From Alphaproteobacteria bacterium (GTDB lineage Bacteria; Pseudomonadota; Alphaproteobacteria; CADEGL01): a DNA stretch of 64,000 bases. A model generated the notes under the pieces. The model ran no database searches. It was not told the origin of the DNA and saw only the letters and a list, made by a program, of their open reading frames with translations. Positions 49,854-58,868 of this stretch are shown piece by piece (position 1 is the stretch's first letter; each line of letters opens with the position of its first letter). The translations under genes and the position numbers were made by a program. The DNA lies in NCBI GenBank assembly GCA_026400755.1, contig JAPLOM010000025.1, positions 1-64,000 on the forward strand. Reading direction: 5' to 3'.

Positions 49854-49926
49854 CAGACGATGCGACAGTCCCCTTTGCGCATGAATGGCAGAATAGGCCT
49901 GTCTCGGAATCGCGGCAAGAATTCCC

Positions 49927-52251
49927 TCAGGCGGTCCTGCTACTATGAATCGCGCGCCAGACGCGCTCGGCCGTCAGCGGCATGTCCAGGTGGGTGACGC
50001 CGTAGTCGGCCAGGGCGTCCACCGCCGCGCCCACCAGGGCCGGCATCGAGCCCGTCGTGCCGGCTTCGCCCACGCCCTTCACGCCCAGCGGATTGGTCGT
50101 GCAGGGGATTTCGTTGAACGAGATGTCCAGATTCGGAAAGTCGGATGCGCGCGGCAGGCAATAATCCATCAGCGAGCCAGCCAGAAGCTGCCCCGAATCG
50201 GCATCGTAGGCCGTGTGCTCCATGAGCGCCTGGCCCAGCCCCTGGGCCAGGCCGCCATGGACCTGGCCCAGCACCAGCATGGGATTCATGATGCGGCCCA
50301 CGTCGTCGACGATCGTGTAGCGCACGACCTCGAGCTCGCCGGTCTCCGGGTCGATCTCGACCTCGCAGACGTGAGAGCCGTTGGCGAAGGTCTTGCCCTT
50401 CTGCTGATAGAACATGCGCTCGGCCAAGCCGAAGCCGGTTTCCTGGCTCCACGGCCCGGCGCGGAAGGCCGCGCGTGCCACGTCGGTCATGGGCACGCTG
50501 CGGTCGGTGCCCGCGATCGTGTAGCGCCCCATCGCGAAGGTCAGATCGGCCGGCGCGGCCTCGAGCAAATGGCCCGCGATCCGCTTTCCGGACTCGATCA
50601 CCTTGTCGATGGCGCCGTTCACGGCCGAGCCGCCCACCGACAGGAAGCTGGAGCCGCCCGTGCCGTTGCCGTAGGGCACTTGGTCCGAATCACCCTGGAC
50701 AAGTTGAATCGATTCGAACGGCACGCCCAGCCGGTCGGCCACAAGCTGGGCGAAGGACGTGGCATGGCCCTGGCCGTTGGTCTGCGTACCGACGATGACG
50801 ACCACGCCGCCGCCCGTGTTGAAGCGGATTTCCGCCATCTCGTCCGGTGAGCCGCCATTGATCTTCACATAGGCCGACATGCCGATGCCCAGCAGCTTGC
50901 CGCGCTTCCGCACCTCTTCCTTGCGGCGCGCGACGGAGGCCGCATCGGCGTTGGCCAGGGCGTCGGTCAGATTGCGTTCGAACTCGCCGCTGTCGAAGGT
51001 TTCGACCGTGGGCGTGGTGTAGGGCATAGCCGACGGCGGAATGAAATTGCGTCGCCGGATTTCGTCGCGCGTGATGCCGAGCTTCCGCGCCGCCAGATCG
51101 GTCAGCCGTTCGATCACATAGAGCGCCTCGGGCCGCCCCGCGCCGCGATAGGCCTCGGTCGGCACGGTGTTGGTGAACACGGCACGGACACGCAGGTGCG
51201 CGTGCGGGATGGCGTAGAGCCCCGTGATGCCCGCGGCATAGGACTTGGTCGGAATGCGGCGGCCGTTCGGCGCCACATGGGCGCCCAAGGCCGCCAGCGT
51301 GTCCGCGCGCACGGCCAGCATCTTGCCGTCGGCGTCGAGCGCAAGGGAGGCTCTCGTCCAATGATCACGCGCATGGGGATCGACCAGCATCGTCTCGCCG
51401 CGTGTGCCGACCCACTTGACCGGCCGGCCCGCGCGCTTCGACGCCCATAGAACCAGCACATGCTCGGCCAGCGCGGAAACGCGCACGCCAAAACCGCCGC
51501 CCACATCCGGCGTGACCACGCGCAGGCTATGTTTCGGGATGTTCATGACCTCGGCGATGAGGGCATGCACCTTATGCACGCCCTGACTCGGTGCATGAAG
51601 CGTGTAGCGCCCCTCTTCCACATCGAAATGCCCGAGGGCCGCAATGGGCTCCATGGGGAAACCGATGATGCGATTGCTCTCCAGCTCCACGTCCACCACG
51701 TGGGCAGCCTTCACGAAGGCACGCTCGACCGCGGCCGCATCGCCGATATCCCAGTCGATGGAGATGTTGTTGGGCGCTTCGCCCCACAAAAGCGGCGCAC
51801 CTTCCGCCGTGGCGTCCCGCACGGAAACAACGCACGGCAAGGCTTCGTAGGAAACGTCCACCAGCTCGACCGCGTCACGCGCGGCGTCCTCGCTTTCGGC
51901 CACGACGATAGCGACGGGCTCGCCCGCGAAGCGCACACGGCCCTGCACCAGCAAAGAGCGCGGCGGCGCGAAGGATTCGCTGCCGTCCCGGTTCTTGAAA
52001 CCGTCGTCGGTCTGCAGACCCTTAAGCCCATCCGCCGCCGCGTCCTCGCCCGTCAGCACGGCCAGCACGCCCGGAAGCTCGCGCGCGGCGGCCACATCGA
52101 TGGCTGTGATTTCGGCATGCGCATGGGGCGAGCGGACGATGACCATGTAAGCCTGGCCAGGAACGCTCATATCCTCGATGAAGCGGCCACGGCCGGTGAG
52201 AAGACGCGGATCTTCGCTACGCGAAACTGACTGGCCGAAACCGAAGCGCAT
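49927..52251 (-). CDS. Xanthine dehydrogenase/CO-dehydrogenase-type molybdoenzyme large subunit
   Basis: A 774-residue molybdopterin-binding large subunit (CoxL/XdhB-like). Landmarks are SEDPRLLTGRGRFIEDM, RSPHAHA, FAGEPVAIVVAE, DVGGGFGVRV, the active-site loop EAYRGAGRPEA and the catalytic Glu in GVGEAGT. The loop is AYRGAGR, the form II type, rather than the VAYRCSFR of true CO dehydrogenase, so it probably hydroxylates an aromatic, purine-like or aldehyde substrate. No small 2Fe-2S subunit (CoxS) or FAD subunit (CoxM) lies beside it. A LysR gene is divergent, 166 nt away, and is the obvious regulator. Confidence 0.88.
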   Translation of the reverse strand: MRFGFGQSVSRSEDPRLLTGRGRFIEDMSVPGQAYMVIVRSPHAHAEITAIDVAAARELPGVLAVLTGEDAAADGLKGLQTDDGFKNRDGSESFAPPRSLLVQGRVRFAGEPVAIVVAESEDAARDAVELVDVSYEALPCVVSVRDATAEGAPLLWGEAPNNISIDWDIGDAAAVERAFVKAAHVVDVELESNRIIGFPMEPIAALGHFDVEEGRYTLHAPSQGVHKVHALIAEVMNIPKHSLRVVTPDVGGGFGVRVSALAEHVLVLWASKRAGRPVKWVGTRGETMLVDPHARDHWTRASLALDADGKMLAVRADTLAALGAHVAPNGRRIPTKSYAAGITGLYAIPHAHLRVRAVFTNTVPTEAYRGAGRPEALYVIERLTDLAARKLGITRDEIRRRNFIPPSAMPYTTPTVETFDSGEFERNLTDALANADAASVARRKEEVRKRGKLLGIGMSAYVKINGGSPDEMAEIRFNTGGGVVVIVGTQTNGQGHATSFAQLVADRLGVPFESIQLVQGDSDQVPYGNGTGGSSFLSVGGSAVNGAIDKVIESGKRIAGHLLEAAPADLTFAMGRYTIAGTDRSVPMTDVARAAFRAGPWSQETGFGLAERMFYQQKGKTFANGSHVCEVEIDPETGELEVVRYTIVDDVGRIMNPMLVLGQVHGGLAQGLGQALMEHTAYDADSGQLLAGSLMDYCLPRASDFPNLDISFNEIPCTTNPLGVKGVGEAGTTGSMPALVGAAVDALADYGVTHLDMPLTAERVWRAIHSSRTA

Positions 52252-52303
52252 TGTGGCAAAACCTTCGTGACCTGGAAAATCGGCGGGCCAGACACATAGC
52301 AGA

Positions 52304-52318
52304 TTTCACCGGTGGAAA
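52304..52318 (-). promoter_or_regulatory. Near-palindrome upstream of the CoxL-type gene
   Basis: TTTCACCGGTGGAAA, with a perfect CACCGGTG core and one mismatch outside it, lies 53-67 nt ahead of the molybdoenzyme start in the intergenic region shared with the LysR gene. It could be an operator. Confidence 0.3.
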
Positions 52319-52376
52319 ACCGGCGAAAATCCCCGGCGCTTGAAGCCGCCTGGAACCGATGCTATCCCCGCTTTCA

Positions 52377-52401
52377 TGCCAGATATCATGCATTATTGGC
52401 A
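52377..52401 (+). promoter_or_regulatory. LysR-box-like inverted repeat upstream of the lysR gene
   Basis: TGCCA and TGGCA are separated by 15 nt, ending 16 nt before the LysR ATG and overlapping the region just upstream of its SD (GGAGG). LysR regulators bind interrupted dyads of about this size, so this may be an autoregulatory site or part of a shared operator. Confidence 0.4.
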
Positions 52402-52417
52402 ATTCATGGAGGCATAA

Positions 52418-53278
52418 ATGCAGGCTACCGATTGGGACGACATGCGCTTCGTCCTGGCCGTCGGACGCACGCAGTCCTATGCGGCCGCGGCCCGGCAACT
52501 GCGCGTCAACGAAAGTACGGTCGCGCGCCGCGTGGCCCAGTTCGAGCGCCACCTGTCCGCGCGTCTGTTCGAGCGCAGTGACGGCATCCTTCAGCCAACC
52601 GACGCGGGCGCGGAGACCATCGCCCGCGCCGAACGGATCGAACTGGAGGTTCAGGCAACCGAAGGCCGCCTGGCTGGCATCAACGACCGCGCGGCCGGCA
52701 GCGTGCGCGTCACGGCGGCGTGCCTGTTCACCAACCATATTTTGGTGCCCGCCCTGCCTCGGTTGTTGAACAAGCATCCGTTACTGCGCGTCGAACTGGT
52801 GGCGGACGGACGCGACCTGAGCCTGACCAACCGTGAGGCCGATGTCGCCGTCCGCCTGGCCCGGCCCGAAAGCGATTCCCGCGCCATCGCCAAGCGGGTA
52901 GGGAAGCTGAGCTATGCCGTCTATGCATCCACAAGCCAGGCGGACGAAGCCTTACCCTGGATCGCCTATGACGACCGGCTGCGCGACCTGCCCCAGGCGA
53001 AGTGGATTGCGGATGAAATGGCGCGCGACGGCGCGGCCAAGCCGCAACTTCTGATCAACGACGCGGAGACGCTGCTGAAGTGCCTCGTATTGGGCCTTGG
53101 CAAGTCGCTCCTACCCGTCGAAGTCGGCGACAGGACACGCGGACTCGCGCGCGTCAGCGACGGGTCGAAACCCATGGCCCGCGAGATCTGGCTTCTGGTG
53201 CACCCGGAACTGCGCGACCTGACCCGCGTGAAGGCGGTGATGAACTGGCTGCAGGAGACCACCAGGAAACTGACCTAG
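52418..53278 (+). CDS. LysR-family transcriptional regulator
   Basis: A 286-residue regulator. The N-terminal winged helix-turn-helix is DDMRFVLAVGRTQSYAAAARQLRVNESTVARRVAQFERHLSARLFERS, followed by a linker helix and a substrate-binding-like effector domain (RVTAACLFTNHILVPALPRLLNKHPLLRVEL, ADVAVRLARPE). Divergent from the CoxL-type gene, which it most probably controls; a dyad lies just before its start. The 3' end overlaps the MetC-like gene's end by 4 nt, convergent. Confidence 0.88.
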   Translation: MQATDWDDMRFVLAVGRTQSYAAAARQLRVNESTVARRVAQFERHLSARLFERSDGILQPTDAGAETIARAERIELEVQATEGRLAGINDRAAGSVRVTAACLFTNHILVPALPRLLNKHPLLRVELVADGRDLSLTNREADVAVRLARPESDSRAIAKRVGKLSYAVYASTSQADEALPWIAYDDRLRDLPQAKWIADEMARDGAAKPQLLINDAETLLKCLVLGLGKSLLPVEVGDRTRGLARVSDGSKPMAREIWLLVHPELRDLTRVKAVMNWLQETTRKLT

Positions 53279-54420
53279 CCAAGCGTGGCCAGGGCCTGCT
53301 CCAGATCGGCGATGAGATCCTCCACGCGTTCCACGCCGATGGAAAACCGCAGCAGGTTCTTGGGCACCATGCTGTGCGGCCCTTCGACCGAGGCCCGATG
53401 CTCGACCAGGCTCTCGACGCCGCCGAGAGATGCCGCAGCCAGGAACAACCTCAAGCCGGACGCCACCTTCTGGGCCTCTCTCTCGCCGCCTCGGATGCAC
53501 AGCGACAACATGCCACCGAAGCCATTGGTCATCTGTCGCTTGGCAACATCGTGACCGGGATGGCTTTCCAGGCCCGGATAGAGCACCGATTCTACACGTG
53601 CGTGGTGCTCAAAATGCCGTGCGATCCGTAGCGCGTTGTCCGAAGCGCGCTCGAAGCGCAGAAACAGGGTTCGCAAGCCACGAATGAGGAGCCAAGCCTC
53701 GAAGGCGCCCAGCACGCCGCCCATCAGACCGCGCACCAGGCTGATCTCTTTCCAGCGCGCATCGGCCGCGCGCGCGATCAACACGCCGGCAAGGACGTCG
53801 CCATGGCCGTTGAGATACTTGGACGCCGAGTGGAAAACGATATCGGCGCCCAGCTCCAGTGGCCGCGTCGTGACAGGCGGCGCCACGGTGCTGTCCACGC
53901 ACAGGATCGCGCCGGCGCGATGGGCGGCTTCGGCTGCGGCCGCGATATCGATGACGTCCCACGTTGGATTGACCGGCGATTCGATCCAAACCAGTGTGGC
54001 GCCAGACCGGACGGCGACGGTCAACGCCTTCGGATCAGCTTGGTCGAAAAAGGTCAGGCCGACGCCGCGTTCCTTGGCCAGACGACGCATCCAGTCCTGC
54101 AGCCCGTGATACATGACCTGGGGCGCCACGATCCGGTCGCCTGTCTTAAGCGTCTCCAGCACGGCGGCGCAGGCGGCCAGGCCCGAGCCGAACACCCGCG
54201 CCTCCGCCCCGCCCTCCAGCTTGGCCAGAATGCTCTCGGCCTGGATGCAAGTCGGATTACCGTAGCGGCTGTAACGCAGGCCGCCGATCAGCTCGTAGTT
54301 CGCATCGCGCGCGAACGTGGTGGAGGGCTGCAGGGACGGCACCACCCCGCCCGTACGCGGATCGATGAAATGGTCCGCCTGCACCACCAAGGATTCGAGG
54401 GAATGTGAGGTTTCGCCCAT
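53275..54420 (-). CDS. metC: Cys/Met-metabolism PLP enzyme, cystathionine beta-lyase-like
   Basis: A 381-residue fold-type I PLP enzyme of the trans-sulphuration group. GGVVPSLQPSTTFAR, RYSRYGNPTCIQAESILAKLEGG, VWIESPVNPTWDVIDI and the PLP Lys in VFHSASKYLNGHGDV are all seen, and the C-terminal SLGGVESLVEHRAS is the usual SLG(G)xESL block. Start moved to Met 54420; the extra 11 residues of the track ORF are not conserved. Cystathionine beta-lyase, gamma-synthase and gamma-lyase cannot be separated reliably by eye; MetC is the best guess. Confidence 0.82.
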   Translation of the reverse strand: MGETSHSLESLVVQADHFIDPRTGGVVPSLQPSTTFARDANYELIGGLRYSRYGNPTCIQAESILAKLEGGAEARVFGSGLAACAAVLETLKTGDRIVAPQVMYHGLQDWMRRLAKERGVGLTFFDQADPKALTVAVRSGATLVWIESPVNPTWDVIDIAAAAEAAHRAGAILCVDSTVAPPVTTRPLELGADIVFHSASKYLNGHGDVLAGVLIARAADARWKEISLVRGLMGGVLGAFEAWLLIRGLRTLFLRFERASDNALRIARHFEHHARVESVLYPGLESHPGHDVAKRQMTNGFGGMLSLCIRGGEREAQKVASGLRLFLAAASLGGVESLVEHRASVEGPHSMVPKNLLRFSIGVERVEDLIADLEQALATLG

Positions 54421-54519
54421 CGCCGCGCCCTTTCGTTGACAGGGAGCACACAATAGGTGTCGCGCGTGCCCCAGCGCGGCGGATTTATTGCCGAACCGAC
54501 CGGCAAAAACGCACGCGGG

Positions 54520-55251
54520 TCAGAACACTACCTGCGCATTGTCGTAGATCAGCTTGGCGCCCAAAATAAGAACGAAGGAATAGCAGATTCGATAGAAGGG
54601 GATGGGCGGAATTTTGTTGTGGAGCCAAATTCCCAGCCCCATGCCGATGGGCGCGACCGGCGCCAGCACCAGCGAGGTCATGACGTTCTGGAAACTGAAC
54701 AGGCCAAGAATCCCGTAGGGCACGAACTTCATCCAATTCACGACGGTGAAAAACAGAACCATGGTGGCGACATAGGCGCGGCGGTCCAGCCGCTGGGGCA
54801 GCAGATAGACGGCGATGGGCGGCCCGCCCGCGTGCGCGACGCAACTGGTGAAGCCTGACAGGGCCGACCAGAACAAGCCCCGGCCCCGATGCGGCTTGGA
54901 CGCCGAGCGCTCCGCGCCGCGGCGCAACCACCATTCCAACCCGAACACGAAGGCCAGGATGCCGATCAGAAGCCCGACCGCGTGGTCGTCCAGAACGCCG
55001 AACAGAAGCCCACCAATCGCGATGCCGATGGCCGCGCCCGGCACGATAATGCGCATCTGGCTGCGGTCCCATTGGCCGCGATAACCCCAGATGCCGGTCA
55101 GGTCCCTCAGACACAGGATGGGCAGCGTGATGGCCGCTGCGACCGGCACGGGCACGGCCAAGGCCATCAGCGGGGTAGAAAGCGTACCAACCCCTTGGCC
55201 GAACGCACCCTTGGACACGCCCATGAGCAGGAGCGCCGGCACCGCCAGCAT
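54520..55251 (-). CDS. TauE/SafE-family membrane exporter, apparently frameshifted at its N-terminus
   Basis: A 243-residue protein with about eight hydrophobic segments; SGFTSCVAHAGGPPIAVYLLPQRLDRRAYVATMVLFFTVVNWMK is the family's second-repeat motif. TauE/SafE proteins are thought to export sulphite or sulphoacetate. The open frame starts at ATG 55251, but the preceding bases read MITDPYF in another frame from an ATG (55274) overlapping the upstream stop as TGATG. With one more T in the TTTT run that frame would join MLAVPALLLMGVSKG as MITDPYFYMLAV, the usual family N-terminus. So a 1-nt loss is suspected. It is coupled to the FAD oxidoreductase genes upstream. Confidence 0.8.
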   Translation of the reverse strand: MLAVPALLLMGVSKGAFGQGVGTLSTPLMALAVPVPVAAAITLPILCLRDLTGIWGYRGQWDRSQMRIIVPGAAIGIAIGGLLFGVLDDHAVGLLIGILAFVFGLEWWLRRGAERSASKPHRGRGLFWSALSGFTSCVAHAGGPPIAVYLLPQRLDRRAYVATMVLFFTVVNWMKFVPYGILGLFSFQNVMTSLVLAPVAPIGMGLGIWLHNKIPPIPFYRICYSFVLILGAKLIYDNAQVVF

Positions 55252-55273
55252 GTAAAATAGGGATCGGTGATCA

Positions 55274-56596
55274 TCACGCCCCGGCGTGGTGGCGCGGCAG
55301 CATGTCCTTGATCGCGTAGCTCAGCATGGTCGGGGCCACGAACCATGGCCGGCCCGTGTAGAGCGGACGGGTCTCGAACGGTAGATTGTCGAACGGCGTT
55401 GCGTTCTCCGCGTTGCGCCCGTTGAGGATGCGCAGCGCGGCTGTATGCCCCAGATGGGTGCCGATGGCGATGCCCGAACCGCAGCAGCCCAGCACGAAAT
55501 GCGCACCGTCCTCGCGAACGCCGATATGCGGCAGATACTGAAATGTAAACGCCACGAAGCCGTGCCAGGTATGGGTGACGCGCACACCCTCCAGCGACGG
55601 AAAGACCTGCAATAGCCGGCGGTGCAAGCGCGGCGCGGTGCGAGCCGGATCGGTCTCGGACAGAGAAGCCCGGCCGCCGAACATGATGCGGTTGTGCTCG
55701 GGCGTGAGGCGCATGCCGAAGATCAGCTTGCGCGTGTCGTGCAGCGCGCGTGGCGTGGGCATGGCCTGCTTCACGCGTTCCGGCGACAACGGCTCGGTTG
55801 CGATGATGTAGGCGCCCAACGGGATGATGCGGCGGCGCAAGTCCGGCGTCACGTCACCCGTATAGGCATTGGTCGCGATGAACAGATCGCGCGCCGTCAG
55901 CGTTCCACGCGGCGTGGTGATGCGGAACAGGCCGCCGTCGCGTTCCAGACGTGTCACGGGCGTATGCTCGGCGATGCGCGCGCCTGCGGACAGGACGCGT
56001 TCGATCATTCCCTGCTGGTACTTCGCAGGCTGAATGGTCGCATCGATATGGCGCAGCTGGCCGCCGAAGTAGAAGTCCGTGCCGATATGCTTGGTCTGCT
56101 CCGAGCGCGGCACCATATCGCCCGCGAAGCCGACCTCGCGCTTCAGGATTTCCAGCTCCCTTCCCATCGCATCGTAATCTTCCTGGCGATAGGCCGCGAC
56201 GAAGCGGCCGTTCCGCTCCAGGTCGCAGGAAATCTGCTCGCTCTCGATCAGAGTCTGGGTGAACTCAATGGCCGCGCGCCCCGACTTCATGATCGCCACG
56301 GCCTTGTCGCGCCCGTAGCTTTCAGAAAGCTGGCTGAAGCTGCGCTTGAACACCGCGCCCATCTGACCCTGGTTGCGCGACGCGCCGCCGTTGGTGACCG
56401 CGCCCATCTCGCAGACCAGCACGTCGCGCCCACCGCGCGCGAGCGTGAGCGCGGCCGACAGGCCGACATAGCCCGCCCCCATCACCACCACGTCGACCGA
56501 TTTCGGCAGCTCAACCGTGGGCAACGGCTTGTACGGCGCCGCGTCCCACCAATAGGGCTGGAACTTCACATCGGATGTGAAGACCGACGCGGCCAT
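55274..56596 (-). CDS. FAD-dependent amine/amino-acid oxidoreductase (DAO family), copy 1
   Basis: A 440-residue DAO-fold flavoprotein of the PuuB/OrdL-like group. The FAD motif is VVVMGAGYVGLSAALTLARGG; GGASRNQGQMG binds the pyrophosphate, IATNAYTGDVTPDLRRRIIPLGAYIIATEPL is the mid-domain signature and GCCGSGIAIGTHLG the C-terminal FAD contact. The N-terminus PYWWDAAP is shared with the adjacent paralogue. Candidate substrates include gamma-glutamyl-polyamines, sarcosine and D-amino acids. The stop overlaps the start of the TauE frame; the other copy ends 5 nt upstream of its start. Confidence 0.87.
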   Translation of the reverse strand: MAASVFTSDVKFQPYWWDAAPYKPLPTVELPKSVDVVVMGAGYVGLSAALTLARGGRDVLVCEMGAVTNGGASRNQGQMGAVFKRSFSQLSESYGRDKAVAIMKSGRAAIEFTQTLIESEQISCDLERNGRFVAAYRQEDYDAMGRELEILKREVGFAGDMVPRSEQTKHIGTDFYFGGQLRHIDATIQPAKYQQGMIERVLSAGARIAEHTPVTRLERDGGLFRITTPRGTLTARDLFIATNAYTGDVTPDLRRRIIPLGAYIIATEPLSPERVKQAMPTPRALHDTRKLIFGMRLTPEHNRIMFGGRASLSETDPARTAPRLHRRLLQVFPSLEGVRVTHTWHGFVAFTFQYLPHIGVREDGAHFVLGCCGSGIAIGTHLGHTAALRILNGRNAENATPFDNLPFETRPLYTGRPWFVAPTMLSYAIKDMLPRHHAGA

Positions 56597-56601
56597 GGAT
56601 T

Positions 56602-57921
56602 TTACGGGCGACGGCCGCTGCCGGACGGCAAGCGGTCAAGGAAGTTGTAGTACATGACGGCCGCACCCAGGAACCAAGGCGCGCCGGAATAGAACGGCCG
56701 TGTCTGGAACTGCAGGTCGTCATAGGCCGTCCGCGCATCCTGGTCACGGCCCAGCACCTTCAGCGCGATCTTGTGGCCGAGATACGGCGCCATGTGTGCG
56801 CCCGAGCCGCAATAACCCATGGCGTAATGGATGCCGTCATGGATGCCGATATGGGGCAGCGAATCGAAGGTATAAGCGACGAAGCCCATCCAGGAATGGC
56901 TGATCTTGACGTCCTTCACCTCCGGGAAGATGCCCGAGAGAACGTCGTGCAAGCGCGGGCCGGAAATGGCGGGGTCTGTCTCGCTGGCCGCGACGCGCCC
57001 GCCGAATACGAAGCGCCGCCCGTCGGGCGAGGCGCGATAGTAGTAGACGACGCGGCGCGTATCGCTGATGACGCGCATCTTGGGCATCAACCGCTTCATC
57101 ACGTCGACCGGCAACTCCTCCGTCGCCATGACGTAGCTGCCGATGGGGATCAGACGGCGGCGCAAATCGGGCGCGACGCCGTCGGTATAGCCGTTGGTCG
57201 CCATGATGACGTTCTTGGCGCGGATCGTGCCGCGCGCGCACGTGACGACGAACTCGTTGCCGTCCTTTTCCACCTTCGACACGGGACAGTGGATGGCGAT
57301 CTTTACGCCGGCCTTGATGGCGCGGTCCAGCATGGCGGCATGGAACTGGCCGGGATGGAGGCTCGCGTTGTTGTGGACCAGAAGCCCGCCGTAATAAGCG
57401 TCGGTGCCAATCTGCGCATGCTGCTCGGCGCGCGGGATCATGTCGGCGTCGATACCGCACTCGCGCTTGTAGACCGGCATATCGGCGGCCAGCCCGTCGT
57501 AGTCGCCGGGGCGATGCGCGCCCACGAAGCGGCCGCACACCGACCACTGGCAGTCGAGCGCCTCGCGCTTGATCAAATCCTCGATGTAATTGCGCGCGCT
57601 AGTCACTTCCTTGACCATCGCCACCGCACGGTCCTTGCCATACTTGGCGGACAGATCGCCGAGGCCCAGGCGCAGCTTGGTGCCGATCTGGCCGCCGTTG
57701 CGTGTGCTGCAGCCCCAGCCCGCATGCTCGGCATCGAAGGTCACGACCTCGCGCCCCTCTTTCGCCAAGGTCAGCGAGGCCGAGACGCCCGTGTAGCCGC
57801 AGCCCACCACGACCACGTCGGTACGTCCGGGCAGCTTGGGCTCCGGCAGAACCGGCCGCGGTGCGGCCTCCCACCAATAGGGTTCCATCTTGGCATTGGC
57901 AGCGAATTGGGCGTCGGACAT
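56602..57921 (-). CDS. FAD-dependent amine/amino-acid oxidoreductase (DAO family), copy 2
   Basis: A 439-residue tandem paralogue of the preceding oxidoreductase. FAD motif VVVVGCGYTGVSASLTLAKEG, GCSTRNGGQIGTKL, ATNGYTDGVAPDLRRRLIPIGSYVMATEEL and MGYCGSGAHMAPYLGHKIAL follow in register with copy 1, and both begin with a PYWW-AAP segment. Identity looks moderate, so the duplication is not recent and the two may act on related but different substrates, or form a hetero-oligomer. First gene of the oxidoreductase pair - TauE unit. Confidence 0.87.
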   Translation of the reverse strand: MSDAQFAANAKMEPYWWEAAPRPVLPEPKLPGRTDVVVVGCGYTGVSASLTLAKEGREVVTFDAEHAGWGCSTRNGGQIGTKLRLGLGDLSAKYGKDRAVAMVKEVTSARNYIEDLIKREALDCQWSVCGRFVGAHRPGDYDGLAADMPVYKRECGIDADMIPRAEQHAQIGTDAYYGGLLVHNNASLHPGQFHAAMLDRAIKAGVKIAIHCPVSKVEKDGNEFVVTCARGTIRAKNVIMATNGYTDGVAPDLRRRLIPIGSYVMATEELPVDVMKRLMPKMRVISDTRRVVYYYRASPDGRRFVFGGRVAASETDPAISGPRLHDVLSGIFPEVKDVKISHSWMGFVAYTFDSLPHIGIHDGIHYAMGYCGSGAHMAPYLGHKIALKVLGRDQDARTAYDDLQFQTRPFYSGAPWFLGAAVMYYNFLDRLPSGSGRRP

Positions 57922-57990
57922 CGGTGACCTCCGGGCGGGGGCCGGAATTGTTACACGACGGCGAAGGCCGCAGCCAGCAATCGCGGCTTG

Positions 57991-58740
57991 CTATTCGATA
58001 CCGACAGCCTGTCCGAGGACGGGACCGATTTCGCCCCGGATGACAAGCCGCGCCATGTTGTCGAGCGGTGTGGGTTCGCGGTTGACGATGACCAGGCTGG
58101 CGCCCTTCTCGTGCGCCAAGGCTGGGAAGCCGGCGGCAGGGTAGACGACCAGGGACGAACCCACGGAGATGAACAGGTCGCAGGCGACGGTTTCGATCTG
58201 AGCGCGGTGCATTTCGGCCTGCGGCATGGACTGGCCGAAGGCGATGGTGGCCGGCTTGATGATGCCCATGCACGCGGTGCACTCCGGCAGGGTGCCATCG
58301 GCCACGAAGACCTGCTTGATCGGCTCCAGCTCGTAACGTTCGCCGCAATCCAGGCAGGTGGCGTAGGTGGTGTTGCCGTGCAGTTCGACAATCTTGGCAA
58401 CCGGCACGCCCGAAGTCTGATGCAGCCCGTCGATATTCTGCGTGATGACGCTGGAAGCCTTGCCGGACGCAATCAGCGCCGCGATGGCGCGATGCCCGCG
58501 ATTGGGCTTAGCCGTCAACAAGACCTTGTCGGTCTCGATCTTGCGACGCCAATACTCCTTCCGAGCCTCGGCGGAAGCCATGAACTCGCCGAACTCGATG
58601 GGCCGGTACTGGCTCCATAAGCCGCCCGGACTGCGGAAATCCGGGATGCCGGATTCCGTGCTGATCCCCGCGCCGGTGAAAAACACCACGCGCTGGCTCT
58701 CCGCCAACAGCGCGCGCAGTTCCGCGATTCCGTCCGCCAT
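57991..58740 (-). CDS. cobB: Sir2-family NAD-dependent protein deacetylase/deacylase
   Basis: A 249-residue sirtuin. NAD-binding and catalytic motifs are FFTGAGISTESGIPDFRSPGGLW, TQNIDGLHQTSG and the catalytic His in VELHGN; zinc Cys pairs are CLDCGERY and CTACMG. SVGSSLVVYPAAGF completes the Rossmann side. The start is set at Met 58740 (MADGIAELRAL). It removes acyl groups from lysines of metabolic enzymes, releasing O-acyl-ADP-ribose and nicotinamide. Divergent from the enolase-superfamily gene. Confidence 0.88.
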   Translation of the reverse strand: MADGIAELRALLAESQRVVFFTGAGISTESGIPDFRSPGGLWSQYRPIEFGEFMASAEARKEYWRRKIETDKVLLTAKPNRGHRAIAALIASGKASSVITQNIDGLHQTSGVPVAKIVELHGNTTYATCLDCGERYELEPIKQVFVADGTLPECTACMGIIKPATIAFGQSMPQAEMHRAQIETVACDLFISVGSSLVVYPAAGFPALAHEKGASLVIVNREPTPLDNMARLVIRGEIGPVLGQAVGIE

Positions 58741-58868
58741 CGCCCCACCGTTCCGTTCAATCGGACCTGGAAGTCTAGACCACAAGGCGTGCCTTGCCGA
58801 AGCCGTGTCCGTGCGGGCAACATTCCAGGTAACCGGCGCGGACGACGCCAGACTTTTGGGGGGATGCC

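Noticed and set aside
49927-52251. Aerobic carbon monoxide dehydrogenase
   Set aside because: The active-site loop is AYRGAGR, not the VAYRCSFR of form I CO dehydrogenase, and no CoxS or CoxM is adjacent.
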